Source of the DNA: Pseudomonadota bacterium
GTDB lineage: Bacteria; Pseudomonadota; Alphaproteobacteria; Rhizobiales; Rhizobiaceae
Assembly: GCA_023419535.1 (NCBI GenBank)
Contig: JAEZXX010000042.1
Span: 1-61,244 of the forward strand
Reading direction: 5' to 3'
DNA length: 61,244 nucleotides
In this document: positions 1-7,580 of the stretch, piece by piece
Numbering within the stretch: position 1 is the first letter of the stretch
How the letters are laid out: each line of letters starts with the position of its first letter
Made by a program: the position numbers and the translations under genes
The notes under the pieces: generated by a model
Database searches by the model: none
The model's input: the letters and a program-made list of their open reading frames with translations, nothing else
Told to the model about the DNA's origin: nothing

Positions 1-58
1 GCCGCGGGGGGCGCGGGCGCGGTGCGCGCGCCCTCCTCCGGAAAGACGCGCGACTCGC

Positions 59-1042
59 TCACTGCGAGAGCCTCGCGGTGTAGGCCTCGATCACCTCGCG
101 GCCCTGCGGCACGGTCTCCATGAACTCCGCCCAGATGGGCTGAGCGGCCTCGCGCAGCTCGGCCGAAAGCGCTTCGGAGGGCTGGGTGACGGTCATGCCG
201 TTCTCGGCGAGGCGGGCCGACATCTCCTGGTCCGTTCGGCTGGCGACCTCCCAGAACTGCGGCTGGAGTTCGGCCGCGAGCGCCTCGATGGCCTGCTGGT
301 GTTCGGGCGCCAGCGCGTTCCACGCGTCGAGATTGACGGTGACGACGTTCGGCGAGGCCTGCCAGTTGATCTGGTTGAAATGGCCGAGGAATTCCCAGAA
401 GGAGCCGTCGACGCCCGAGGGGGAGGAGGTGGTCACCGCGTTGATCGCGCCAGAAGCGAGCGCCGACACCACTTCGCCCCACGGCAGCTGGACGGGCGAG
501 GCGCCGAGCGCGGTGAAGAACTCGGTGCCGTTGCGGTCGACCGTGCGGATGGTGATGCCGGCGATGTCGGAGGCCTGCGTCACCGCGCTTTGGGTGAAGA
601 GGCCCTGGCCCGGCCAGGGCGTCGTGTAGAGGAACTTCTGATTGTGCTTGGCCGCGAGTTCCTCGTAGATCGGCCAGGCCTCCTCCTCCAGGATCGCCAG
701 CTGTTCGAAATTGCTCGCCAGATACGGCACCGACTCCAGCCCGAAGAACGGCTCCTCGCCCACCTGCTGGTTGAGCAGCATGTCGGCGATCGGGACCAGA
801 CCGTCGCGCACGACGCCGAGCACCTCGGGGCCCTTGAAGCCGAGCGTGCCGCCCGCATGGACGGTGATGTTCACCGCGCCGTCGGTGACGCGCGCCACCT
901 CATCGGCGAAGCGCTGCGCGTTCTGCGCATGATAGTTGGTCTCCGGCCAGACCACGAACATGTCCCAGTCGGCCGCCCGCGCGGGCAGGACGGTGGTCGC
1001 CAGAAGGAGGGCCTGGGCGGCAGCGAAGGCTTTCAGGGACAA
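59..1042 (-). CDS. TRAP transporter substrate-binding protein, DctP family
   Basis: Periplasmic solute receptor of a tripartite TRAP transporter, which captures an organic acid or amino-acid-like solute for a DctQ/DctM permease. The 327-aa product starts with a hydrophobic signal peptide (residues 1-23, ending LPARA) and then shows the DctP fold, with motifs such as AQRFADEVARVTDG and the central AVTTSSPSGVDGSFWEF segment. I chose the TTG at 1042-1040 because AGGAG lies 7 nt upstream and the signal peptide begins there; the upstream in-frame ATG at 1165 would add a polar leader and overlap the operator at 1149-1175. The permease genes are not in the window and probably lie beyond the left edge, downstream of this gene. 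The substrate is unknown; the neighbouring catabolic genes suggest an N-acylated or cyclic amino compound. Confidence 0.9.
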   Translation of the reverse strand: MSLKAFAAAQALLLATTVLPARAADWDMFVVWPETNYHAQNAQRFADEVARVTDGAVNITVHAGGTLGFKGPEVLGVVRDGLVPIADMLLNQQVGEEPFFGLESVPYLASNFEQLAILEEEAWPIYEELAAKHNQKFLYTTPWPGQGLFTQSAVTQASDIAGITIRTVDRNGTEFFTALGASPVQLPWGEVVSALASGAINAVTTSSPSGVDGSFWEFLGHFNQINWQASPNVVTVNLDAWNALAPEHQQAIEALAAELQPQFWEVASRTDQEMSARLAENGMTVTQPSEALSAELREAAQPIWAEFMETVPQGREVIEAYTARLSQ

Positions 1043-1049
1043 GGGACGG

Positions 1050-1054
1050 CTCCT
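1050..1054 (-). promoter_or_regulatory. Shine-Dalgarno site selecting the TTG start of dctP-like gene
   Basis: AGGAG on the minus strand with a 7-nt spacer to TTG. No comparable site precedes the ATG further upstream in the same frame, so this site sets the start. Confidence 0.6.
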
Positions 1055-1148
1055 ATCGGGTCTGTTCTCGATCGATGCGCAAGGCACGCGAGGCCGGCGC
1101 ACCGCGGGATGCTTCTCTCCTCCGGACGGACCGGTCCGGCTCGATCGA

Positions 1149-1175
1149 TTGTATCGATCTCTCACGTCGATACAA
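1149..1175. promoter_or_regulatory. 27-bp operator, probable target of the adjacent GntR regulator (site 1)
   Basis: Perfect inverted repeat: arms TTGTATCGA (1149-1157) and TCGATACAA (1167-1175) around a 9-bp spacer. It lies about 107 bp upstream of the TRAP binding-protein start. The same 9-9-9 layout and terminal TTGTA/TACAA recur at 2189-2215, next to the regulator gene. A second, overlapping palindrome (GATCGAT-TGT-ATCGATC, 1143-1159) shares the left arm. Binding by the GntR protein is inferred from position and symmetry. Confidence 0.65.
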
Positions 1176-1223
1176 GAACAGATGATGGATTGGCCATGAG
1201 TGAATTTTGTGCATTGCGCTCGT

Positions 1224-2144
1224 TCATCCGTCAGCCAGCCGCGCCTCCCGGCTCGCCTCCGCCCGGTCGAGGTGCCGCGCCAGAAGGTCGGACGCCGCGC
1301 CGCGATCGCCGTCCGACAGCGCCTCGACGATGTCGAGGTGCTCGCGCAGCCACACCGTGACGCGCTCCTCGTCGAAGCTGTCGCGATACTCCAGGAGCCG
1401 CCGCAGGCGGTTGTGCTGCACGACGCCCGACAGGAAGAAGGGATTGCCGCCGAACCGGGCGACCATCTCGTGGAACGCGGCGTCGACGGCGAAAGCGATG
1501 CGCCCGGTGCGCTGGTCGGAGCGCAGCGCCAGGAAGCGGATGTGCTCGTCCCGGCAATGCCGGAGCGCGGCCCGCTCGACGCGGAAGGTGGCGAGCTTCG
1601 GGATCTGCGGCTCGATCGTTCGCCGGAAGGCGTAGCTGGCGCGGCTGGCCTCCGGCCCGAGCAGGAAGGTGTTGAAGACGAGGCCCCCGTCCGGGGCGGG
1701 CACCACGACCCCCTCCTCCCGGAGGCTTTCCAGGACGCGCTGGGCGAGGCGCTGCGCGACGCCGTAATGCTCGGCGACGACGGTCTCGGTCAGAGGCAGG
1801 GCCAGCCGTCCGTCCAGATGGTCGAGGCCGATCTGAACGAAGAGTTCGTCGTCCCCGCCCGGCAGTTCCTTGCTGGCCGCGAAGAGAGCGCCGGACGGCA
1901 CCTCCAGAAAATAGCCGCGATGCTCGATCCGGCGCAGAAGGCCTTCGCGCCAGAGTGCGGCCAGCGCCTTGCGCACCGGGGTCCGCGACAGCTGCATGGC
2001 GTCGGCCACCGCCTGCTCCGGCACATGCGCACCCTTCGGCAGATCGAGGGCGACGAGATGCGACAGGATGCGCTTGGCGAGCGCGGAGGCCGCCCCGGTT
2101 CCGGCACCGGCGTCGGGGGTCTCGTCGGGAACGGTTCGGGCCAT
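1224..2144 (-). CDS. GntR/FadR-family regulator with two winged-helix domains and an FCD domain
   Basis: Transcription factor of 306 aa. Residues 20-82 form a GntR winged helix (VADAMQLSRTPVRKALAALW). Residues 100-160 look like a second winged helix (VAEHYGVAQRLAQRVLESLR followed by a wing). Residues 170-298 are an FCD ligand domain with the usual Asp/His pattern (DAAFH at 221-225, REHLDI at 267-272, ARHLDRA at 289-295). Usual FadR-type proteins have about 230 residues and one winged helix, so the extra roughly 75 residues match the second one. I chose ATG 2144 because the longer in-frame ATG at 2207 would run through the operator at 2189-2215; AAGGAG lies 13 nt upstream, which is long spacing. 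The gene is divergent from the M24 gene and probably controls it, itself and the TRAP gene in response to the imported compound. Confidence 0.85.
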   Translation of the reverse strand: MARTVPDETPDAGAGTGAASALAKRILSHLVALDLPKGAHVPEQAVADAMQLSRTPVRKALAALWREGLLRRIEHRGYFLEVPSGALFAASKELPGGDDELFVQIGLDHLDGRLALPLTETVVAEHYGVAQRLAQRVLESLREEGVVVPAPDGGLVFNTFLLGPEASRASYAFRRTIEPQIPKLATFRVERAALRHCRDEHIRFLALRSDQRTGRIAFAVDAAFHEMVARFGGNPFFLSGVVQHNRLRRLLEYRDSFDEERVTVWLREHLDIVEALSDGDRGAASDLLARHLDRAEASREARLADG

Positions 2145-2188
2145 GGAGACGGCAGGGCTCCTTTCGTCGGAACGCAGAAGATGTTTTG

Positions 2189-2215
2189 TTGTACCGATAC
2201 CTGCCACGGATACAA
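2189..2215. promoter_or_regulatory. 27-bp operator between the GntR regulator and the M24 gene (site 2)
   Basis: Imperfect inverted repeat with arms TTGTACCGA (2189-2197) and CGGATACAA (2207-2215) around a 9-bp spacer. The outer TTGTA/TACAA is the same as in site 1. It ends 7 bp before the M24 ATG and begins 44 bp before the regulator ATG, so a bound protein could repress both divergent genes. Confidence 0.6.
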
Positions 2216-2222
2216 TCCCGCC

Positions 2223-3407
2223 ATGTTCAGCGACGTTTCATTCGACGACGGATCGCCCGGGCCGAAAGGGCGCGAATGCGCCCTTCCGGTCGTGGAGACC
2301 GAGGCGCGCGTGGCGGGCCTGCGCGCCGCGATGGACCGGGCCGGGATCGCCGTCGCCCTCGTCACCGGGCCCGAGAACCTGTTCTGGCTGACCGGGCGCC
2401 AGACGCCGGGCCACGCCTCCTTTCAGGCACTCGTCCTACCGCTCTTGGGCGAACCCGTCCTCCTGGTCCGCACGCTGGAGCGCCACAACGCCTTGTGGAA
2501 CACGCGTCTCGACGACATCCGGACCTATGGGGACGACGAGGACCCCGTCGCTGCGGTCCTGTCCATCGTCGGGGAGGCGCGCGGCGGGCGGGTCGCGCTG
2601 GAGGCCCGGTCCACCGGTCTCCTTCCCCATCTGCACGCCCGCCTCGTCTGCGCGCTCGGCGAGGTGCAGGACGCCTCGCCGCTGCTCGCCCATCTCCGCG
2701 CGGTGAAGTCGCCCTTCGAGATCGAATGCCTGGAGCGGGCCGCCGCCTTCGCCGATGCCGGGCTCCTGGCGGGCATCGGCGCCGCTGAGGAAGGGGCGAG
2801 CGAGAACGACGTCGCCGCCGCCATGCTGGCCGCGGCCGTCTCGGCCGGTTCGGACTATCTCGGCATGGAGCCGCTGGTCTCGTCGGGCCCGCGCAGCGGC
2901 GTGCCGCATGCGACCTGGCGCGGGCGGATCCTGCAGCGGGGCGACGGCGTCTTCGCGGAGATGGCCGCCAGCCATCGCCGGTATCACAGCGCGATCTACC
3001 GCCCGGTCTGGATCGGTCCGATGCCGGACGAGGCGCGCCGGATGCTCGATGCGGCGCAGGAGGGGCTCGCCGCGGGCCTCGACAGGCTCGTTCCGGGAAG
3101 CAGCTGCGCCTGCGTCCATCGGACGGTCGAGGAGGTGATCGCCCGCCACGGCTTTCTCGACGCCTTCCGCAAGCGCAGCGGCTACTCGATGGGCGTCGCC
3201 TTCGCGCCCGACTGGGGCGAGGGCGACGTGCTCAGCCTCTATCACGGCGTCGAGACGCCGCTTCAGGCCGGAATGGTGTTCCACATGCCGATCGCGCTTC
3301 GCGCCTACGGGCGCTTCACGATCGGGGTGAGCGAGACCGCCGTGGTGGAGCCCGGCGGCGCGCGCTGCCTATCGCAGATCCCCCGCCTCCCCTTCGAGAA
3401 GGCTTGA
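2223..3407 (+). CDS. M24-family hydrolase, creatinase/ectoine-hydrolase (DoeA/EutD)-like
   Basis: The 394-aa protein has a creatinase-type N-terminal domain (about residues 28-155, VTGPENLFWLTG) and a pita-bread catalytic domain (about 165-385). The conserved His of PHATW (229) is kept. Canonical M24 metal ligands are largely missing: the first Asp position holds E246, the second is Ala/Ile in RYHSAIYRP, the His motif reads GYSMGVAF, and the first Glu position reads FHMP; SET (370-372) retains one Glu. This pattern, and the stretch APDWGEGD, resemble ectoine hydrolase and creatinase rather than metal-dependent Xaa-Pro peptidases. It probably opens an amidine, ring or C-N bond in the imported compound. 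It is the first gene of an operon with the M20 and aminotransferase genes. ATG 2223 lies just downstream of the operator; longer readings in this frame cross the regulator gene. Confidence 0.85.
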   Translation: MFSDVSFDDGSPGPKGRECALPVVETEARVAGLRAAMDRAGIAVALVTGPENLFWLTGRQTPGHASFQALVLPLLGEPVLLVRTLERHNALWNTRLDDIRTYGDDEDPVAAVLSIVGEARGGRVALEARSTGLLPHLHARLVCALGEVQDASPLLAHLRAVKSPFEIECLERAAAFADAGLLAGIGAAEEGASENDVAAAMLAAAVSAGSDYLGMEPLVSSGPRSGVPHATWRGRILQRGDGVFAEMAASHRRYHSAIYRPVWIGPMPDEARRMLDAAQEGLAAGLDRLVPGSSCACVHRTVEEVIARHGFLDAFRKRSGYSMGVAFAPDWGEGDVLSLYHGVETPLQAGMVFHMPIALRAYGRFTIGVSETAVVEPGGARCLSQIPRLPFEKA

Positions 3408-3411
3408 GCCG

Positions 3412-4593
3412 GTGCTCGCCGGAACGTCGCCGACGGACATCCTGGCCGAACTCGTCGCGGTTCGGACCGTCAATCCGCCCGGAGAGGAAGCCCAGCTCGC
3501 CGAGGCGCTGGGCGCGCGGCTGGCGAACGCCGGCTTCGAGGTCTCGCTGCAGGAGGTGGCGGCGGGGCGCTGCAACCTCGTCGCCACGCTGCGCAACGGC
3601 GAGGGCCCCTCCTTCCTCCTCAACACCCATCTGGACACGGTGCCGGCCGGGGAAAACTGGACGCGCGACCCGTTCCGCCCGCAGATCGAGCAAGGTCGGC
3701 TCTACGGGCGTGGGGCCTGCGACGCCAAGGGATCGCTCGCCGCCATGCTGGCAGCGGCCCTCTCGCTGGGGCAGGACCGGTCGAGCTGGAGCGGAACCCT
3801 CCTCGTCGTCTTCGTCGTGGACGAGGAGGCCGCGAGCCTCGGAGCCAAGCACTACGCCCGGCATGGCCCGGCGCCCGATTTCGTCGTCGTCGGCGAGCCG
3901 ACCGGAAACCGCGTCGTCACCGCCCATCGCGGCAGCCTGCGCCCCCTGGTCCGGGTAGAGGGCCGTGCGGCACACTCTTCGACCCCCGAGGAGGGCGTCA
4001 ACGCGGTCTTCGCCGCCGCCGGCCTTCTCGACCGGCTCGCGCAGGAGGGCGCGCGCCTGTCGCGCACCCGCCATCCCCTCTGCGGCTCCCCGTCGCTGAC
4101 GGTGACGCGGATCGCCGGCGGCCGGGCCGACAACGTCGTGCCGGACCGCTGCGAGATCCTGATCGACCGCCGCCTCGTGCCCGGCGAATCCATGGCCGAG
4201 GTCGCGCGCGAACTTGTCGTCCTCGTCGCCGACGTCGCGGCCGAGGCTGGCGTGCCGATGGACATCGGCGAATGGCGCGAGACGACCGGAGGGCCGACCG
4301 AGACGCCGGCCGACGGCCCTCTCGTGCGCGCCGCGCTGGCGACGCTGGCCGCGCATGGCGTCTCGCCGGCCGGACCGGGCGGGTTTTCGGGCGCCTGCGA
4401 CCTGGTCCACTTCAACGCCATGGGCGCGCAGGGAATCGTGCTGGGCCCGGGCGACCTCGCCCTCGCCCACGGACCCGACGAATACGTGCCGATCGCCGAA
4501 CTCGACGCAGCCGCCGCGATCTACGCCGATCTCGCGCGCCGTCTGCTCGTGCCACACGCTCCCGTCCGTTCACCTTCAGGTCCAGACCGATGA
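3412..4593 (+). CDS. M20-family metallopeptidase/deacylase (ArgE/DapE-like)
   Basis: Zinc-dependent amidohydrolase of 393 aa, expected to remove an acyl group from an N-acyl amino acid or cleave a small peptide. Metal and catalytic residues are intact: H73 and D75 in NTHLDTVP, D104 in GRGACDAKG, the Glu pair 138-139 in VVDEEA, E162 in GEPTG and H353 in AHGPDEYVP. The lid/dimerisation domain spans about residues 175-285. It starts with GTG at 3412, 4 nt after the M24 stop, and its stop overlaps the aminotransferase start, so the three genes are co-transcribed. It occupies the step of the N-acetyl-diaminobutyrate deacetylase in ectoine breakdown, but belongs to a different deacylase family. The substrate is unknown. 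Confidence 0.88.
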   Translation: MLAGTSPTDILAELVAVRTVNPPGEEAQLAEALGARLANAGFEVSLQEVAAGRCNLVATLRNGEGPSFLLNTHLDTVPAGENWTRDPFRPQIEQGRLYGRGACDAKGSLAAMLAAALSLGQDRSSWSGTLLVVFVVDEEAASLGAKHYARHGPAPDFVVVGEPTGNRVVTAHRGSLRPLVRVEGRAAHSSTPEEGVNAVFAAAGLLDRLAQEGARLSRTRHPLCGSPSLTVTRIAGGRADNVVPDRCEILIDRRLVPGESMAEVARELVVLVADVAAEAGVPMDIGEWRETTGGPTETPADGPLVRAALATLAAHGVSPAGPGGFSGACDLVHFNAMGAQGIVLGPGDLALAHGPDEYVPIAELDAAAAIYADLARRLLVPHAPVRSPSGPDR

Positions 4594-5792
4594 TGCAACT
4601 GTCTCCCCGCCTCGCCGCCATCCAGCCTTCGGCGACCATCGCCATCACCCGCCAGGCCGCGGAGATGCGCCGGGCGGGCGCAGACGTGATCGGCCTGTCG
4701 CAGGGCGAGCCGGACTTCGACACGCCCGAGCCCGTGCGCGAGGCCGCCAAGCGCGCGATCGACGCGGGGGAGACGCGCTACACCGACGTCGACGGGACGC
4801 CCGCGCTGAAGGACGCGGTGCGCGCCAAGTTCCTGCGCGAGAACGCCCTGTCCTTCGAGCGCTCGCAGATCAGCGTCGGAACCGGCGGCAAGCAGGTGAT
4901 CTTCAACGCCCTGCTAGCGCTGCTCGGCGAGGGCGACGAGGTGCTGATCCCGGCCCCCTACTGGGTCTCCTATCCCGACATGGTCCGCCTGGCCAGCGCC
5001 ACGCCGGTCGCCCTCGCCTGCGGAGAGGAGGACGGCTTCAAGCTGACGCCGGAGAAGCTTCGGGCCGCGATCGGCGAGCGCACGCGCTGCCTGATCCTGA
5101 ACTCGCCGAGCAACCCCACCGGCTCGGGCTACGAGGCGTCCGAACTCGCCGCACTCGCCGCCGTGCTTCTGGAACACCCGCGGGTCTTCGTCGTCACAGA
5201 CGACATCTACGAGCACCTGAGCTACGATGGTTTCCGGTTCGCCACGCTCGCCGCGGTGGAGCCGCGCCTGAAGGAGCGCACGCTCACCGTGAACGGCGTC
5301 TCCAAGGCCTATGCCATGACCGGCTGGCGGATCGGCTTTGCCGGGGGGCCCGAACCGCTGATCCGGGCGATGGCGACGCTCCAGTCGCAGAGCACCACCA
5401 ATCCGAGCTCGATCTCGCAGGCCGCCGCCGTCGCCGCCCTTGAGGGCCCGATGGACTTCATCGCCGAGCGCAACGCGGTCTTCCGCGCACGGCGCGATCT
5501 CTGCCTGAAGGCGCTGAACGCGATCGAGGGGCTGTCCTGCCGGCGTCCGGAGGGCGCGTTCTATCTCTTCCCGTCCTGCGCGGGCGCGATCGGCAAGCGC
5601 ACTCCGGACGGCCGCATGATCGCGACCGACGTCGACTTCGCGTCCTTCTTGCTCGAACGGGCCCATGTGGCCGTCGTCCCCGGCACGGCGTTCGGCCTGT
5701 CGCCCTATTTCCGGATCTCCTTCGCCACCGCGACCGAGCGGCTGGAGGAGGCCTGCCGGCGGATCGCCGGCGCCTGCGCGACGCTCGCCTGA
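4590..5792 (+). CDS. Class I/II PLP-dependent aminotransferase (aspartate aminotransferase-like)
   Basis: Fold-type I aminotransferase, 400 aa, moving an amino group from an amino acid to a 2-oxo acid. K239 in NGVSKAYAMTGWRIG is the PLP lysine; NSPSNPTG (171-178, N175), the VTDDIYEH segment (202-209) and the C-terminal RISFA arginine are present. ATG 4590 overlaps the M20 stop (ATGA). As last gene of the M24-M20-aminotransferase operon it probably takes the amine or amino acid released upstream into central metabolism. The 3' end overlaps the convergent LysR gene by 88 bp. The best family guess is an AspC-like enzyme; the amino donor is not determinable here. Confidence 0.9.
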   Translation: MMQLSPRLAAIQPSATIAITRQAAEMRRAGADVIGLSQGEPDFDTPEPVREAAKRAIDAGETRYTDVDGTPALKDAVRAKFLRENALSFERSQISVGTGGKQVIFNALLALLGEGDEVLIPAPYWVSYPDMVRLASATPVALACGEEDGFKLTPEKLRAAIGERTRCLILNSPSNPTGSGYEASELAALAAVLLEHPRVFVVTDDIYEHLSYDGFRFATLAAVEPRLKERTLTVNGVSKAYAMTGWRIGFAGGPEPLIRAMATLQSQSTTNPSSISQAAAVAALEGPMDFIAERNAVFRARRDLCLKALNAIEGLSCRRPEGAFYLFPSCAGAIGKRTPDGRMIATDVDFASFLLERAHVAVVPGTAFGLSPYFRISFATATERLEEACRRIAGACATLA

Positions 5793-6661
5793 GCCGCGCC
5801 GGCGTCCGTGACCTTGCGGGACAGAAGGTCGAGGAGGCGGGCCTTGCGCGAGGAGCGCGGCCACAGGAAGCCGATCTGGCGCGAGGGGGCCGGCGGCGGC
5901 AGCGCATGCTCGGCGACGCAGACGCCGGCGGGCCACGGCCGCGGCCATCGCGGGACGATCGAGACGCCGAGACCGGCGTCCACCATCACCGAGATCGCCT
6001 CCAGCGAATCGAGCTCGGCGCGCTCCTTCACCGCGATCCCGAGCGCCGACAGGCCCTGGTCCGCCAGCCGCCCGCCCCAGCTCCGGCGGTCGTATCGCAG
6101 GAAGGGCTGCGAGCGCAGAAGGGCCTCGACGCTCGTCTCCTGCAGCGCCGCGGGCGCGAGAAGGACCAGCGCCTCGTCGCGCAGCAATCGCCATTCCAGC
6201 GTCTTCTGGATCGCGAACGGTGGCCGCACGAGGATCGCGGCGTCGATCCGTCCGGCGTTCACGCTCTCGTAGAGCTCGGCCGACTGACCGGGTTCGAGAA
6301 AGATCTCGAGGCTGGGCTGCTCGGCGAGAAGGCTGGTCAGCGCCTTCGGCAGGAGGCCGGTCAGCGCCGTCGAGATGGCACCGATCCGCAGTTCGCCCGC
6401 GGCGTTCTCGCAGGCGGCGAGCGAGCGCAGGCGCCGCGCCTCCGCCACGAGGGCTCTGGCGTCCGCCAGGATGGCATGGCCGGCTTCGGTCGGCATGACG
6501 CGTCGTCCGGACCGCAGCAGGAGCGCCACGCCGAACTCCTCCTCCAGGGCCTGCATGCGCTGGGCGACCGCCGACGGCGTCAGGGACAGCCGGCGCGACG
6601 CCTCGGCGAGCGAGCCGTGCTCCACCACGAGGAGGAAGGTTTCGAGAAAGCGCGTCTCCAT
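5705..6661 (-). CDS. LysR-family transcriptional regulator
   Basis: LTTR of 318 aa: N-terminal HTH (residues 1-60, GSLAEASRRLSLTPSAVAQRMQ split across the helix pair) and a C-terminal effector domain (about 90-290, GELRIGAISTALTGLLPKAL). It is divergent from the RraA-like gene, 94 bp apart, and by the usual LTTR rule probably controls that gene. Its last roughly 29 codons lie antisense to the aminotransferase C-terminus, which makes the protein slightly longer than the usual 300 residues. That C-terminal tail (RRQASSSRSVAVAKEIRK) looks unlike the effector domain and may be run-on from loss of an earlier stop. I could not define a T-N11-A box with confidence. Confidence 0.88.
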   Translation of the reverse strand: METRFLETFLLVVEHGSLAEASRRLSLTPSAVAQRMQALEEEFGVALLLRSGRRVMPTEAGHAILADARALVAEARRLRSLAACENAAGELRIGAISTALTGLLPKALTSLLAEQPSLEIFLEPGQSAELYESVNAGRIDAAILVRPPFAIQKTLEWRLLRDEALVLLAPAALQETSVEALLRSQPFLRYDRRSWGGRLADQGLSALGIAVKERAELDSLEAISVMVDAGLGVSIVPRWPRPWPAGVCVAEHALPPPAPSRQIGFLWPRSSRKARLLDLLSRKVTDAGAAQASVAQAPAIRRQASSSRSVAVAKEIRK

Positions 6662-6755
6662 GAAGGTTTTCTACTGACGGACCACGGCACAAGCCAGCTT
6701 TTCTGACGAAGGGCCCTCGTCTACGGTCCGGCTCTCTTCCAGGAAAGGCATCGAC

Positions 6756-7463
6756 ATGAGCGTGAGCCCCGAGGCGATCGAGACACTGAAGGCGGTTTCG
6801 ACCGCGACCCTGACGACGGTGCTTCTGAAGAAGGGCCTGCGCAATGTCTGGATGCGGGGCACCAAGCCGCTGCGTCCGGGCCAGCCGCGCATCGTCGGCC
6901 CGGCCTTCACGCTACGCTTCGTGCCCGCGCGCGAGGATCTGGCGACGCCGGCGAGCTGGGCCTCGCCGATCTCGACGCGGGCCGCCATCGAGGCGATGCC
7001 GGAGGGCGTGGTCGCCGTCGCCGATGCCATGGGCGTCCTCGACGCCGGCATCTTCGGTGACATCCTGTGCGCGCGGATGGTCAAGCGGAACGTCGCGGCC
7101 CTCGTCACGGACGGCGTGGTGCGCGACGCCGAAGGCGTGCTCGGCTCCGGCCTTCCGGTCTGGTGCGACGGCGTCGCGGCGCCGCCCTCGGTCGCGGGCC
7201 TGACCTTCGTCGGCTGGCAGGAGCCGATCGCCTGCGGCGGGGTCGCCGTGTTCCCGGGCGACATCGTGGTGGTCGACCAGGACGGGGCGGTCCTGATCCC
7301 GGCCGCCTATCTCGACGAGGTTCTCGCCGAGGCGCCCGAGCAGGAGCGCATGGAGGCCTGGATCATGACCGAGATCGACCGCGGGGTGCCGCTGCCCGGC
7401 CTCTATCCCATGAACGAGGACACAAAGGCGCGCTACGCGGCCTCGAAGGCCGACCCGGCCTAG
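6756..7463 (+). CDS. RraA-like protein, 4-hydroxy-4-methyl-2-oxoglutarate aldolase / oxaloacetate decarboxylase type
   Basis: The 235-aa product is of the RraA/HMG-aldolase fold: class II metal-dependent enzymes that cleave 4-hydroxy-4-methyl-2-oxoglutarate to pyruvate or decarboxylate oxaloacetate. The diagnostic G-x(20)-RD pattern is present as GDILCARMVKRN (about residues 89-100) followed by TDGVVRDAEGV, which supply the metal and substrate contacts. VFPGDIVVVDQDGAVLIP is the typical C-terminal core. Catabolic members, not the RNase E inhibitor, are expected because of the LysR neighbour and the C-terminal extension. It could consume the oxo acid made by the nearby aminotransferase, but that link is inference. 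Confidence 0.82.
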   Translation: MSVSPEAIETLKAVSTATLTTVLLKKGLRNVWMRGTKPLRPGQPRIVGPAFTLRFVPAREDLATPASWASPISTRAAIEAMPEGVVAVADAMGVLDAGIFGDILCARMVKRNVAALVTDGVVRDAEGVLGSGLPVWCDGVAAPPSVAGLTFVGWQEPIACGGVAVFPGDIVVVDQDGAVLIPAAYLDEVLAEAPEQERMEAWIMTEIDRGVPLPGLYPMNEDTKARYAASKADPA

Positions 7464-7480
7464 CGGCCCGCCGCCTACCG

Positions 7481-7509
7481 GCATCGCCCCCATCTTTGGG
7501 GGGCGATGC
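7481..7509. terminator. Strong hairpin between convergent genes (bidirectional terminator-like)
   Basis: Perfect 11-bp stem GCATCGCCCCC / GGGGGCGATGC with a 7-nt loop, 17 bp after the RraA-like stop and 71 bp before the stop of the convergent UDP-glucose dehydrogenase gene. There is no U-tract on either side, so termination may be factor-assisted; it may equally protect the 3' ends. Confidence 0.55.
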
Positions 7510-7580
7510 AGGACATGGACAGCAAGTCGGGCGTCCACCCGGAGCCCTCCGGGCTTCAGGGAAGAGGCTCCGGCCGGCCG

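Noticed and set aside
1200..3407. 735-codon open frame that includes the M24 gene from an upstream start
   Set aside because: The first 340 codons are antisense to the GntR regulator and have Arg/Gly/Pro-rich composition; the conserved domain starts after ATG 2223, just beyond the operator.
6662..6755. LysR T-N11-A operator between lysR and the RraA-like gene
   Set aside because: Several weak candidates, none symmetrical enough to choose.
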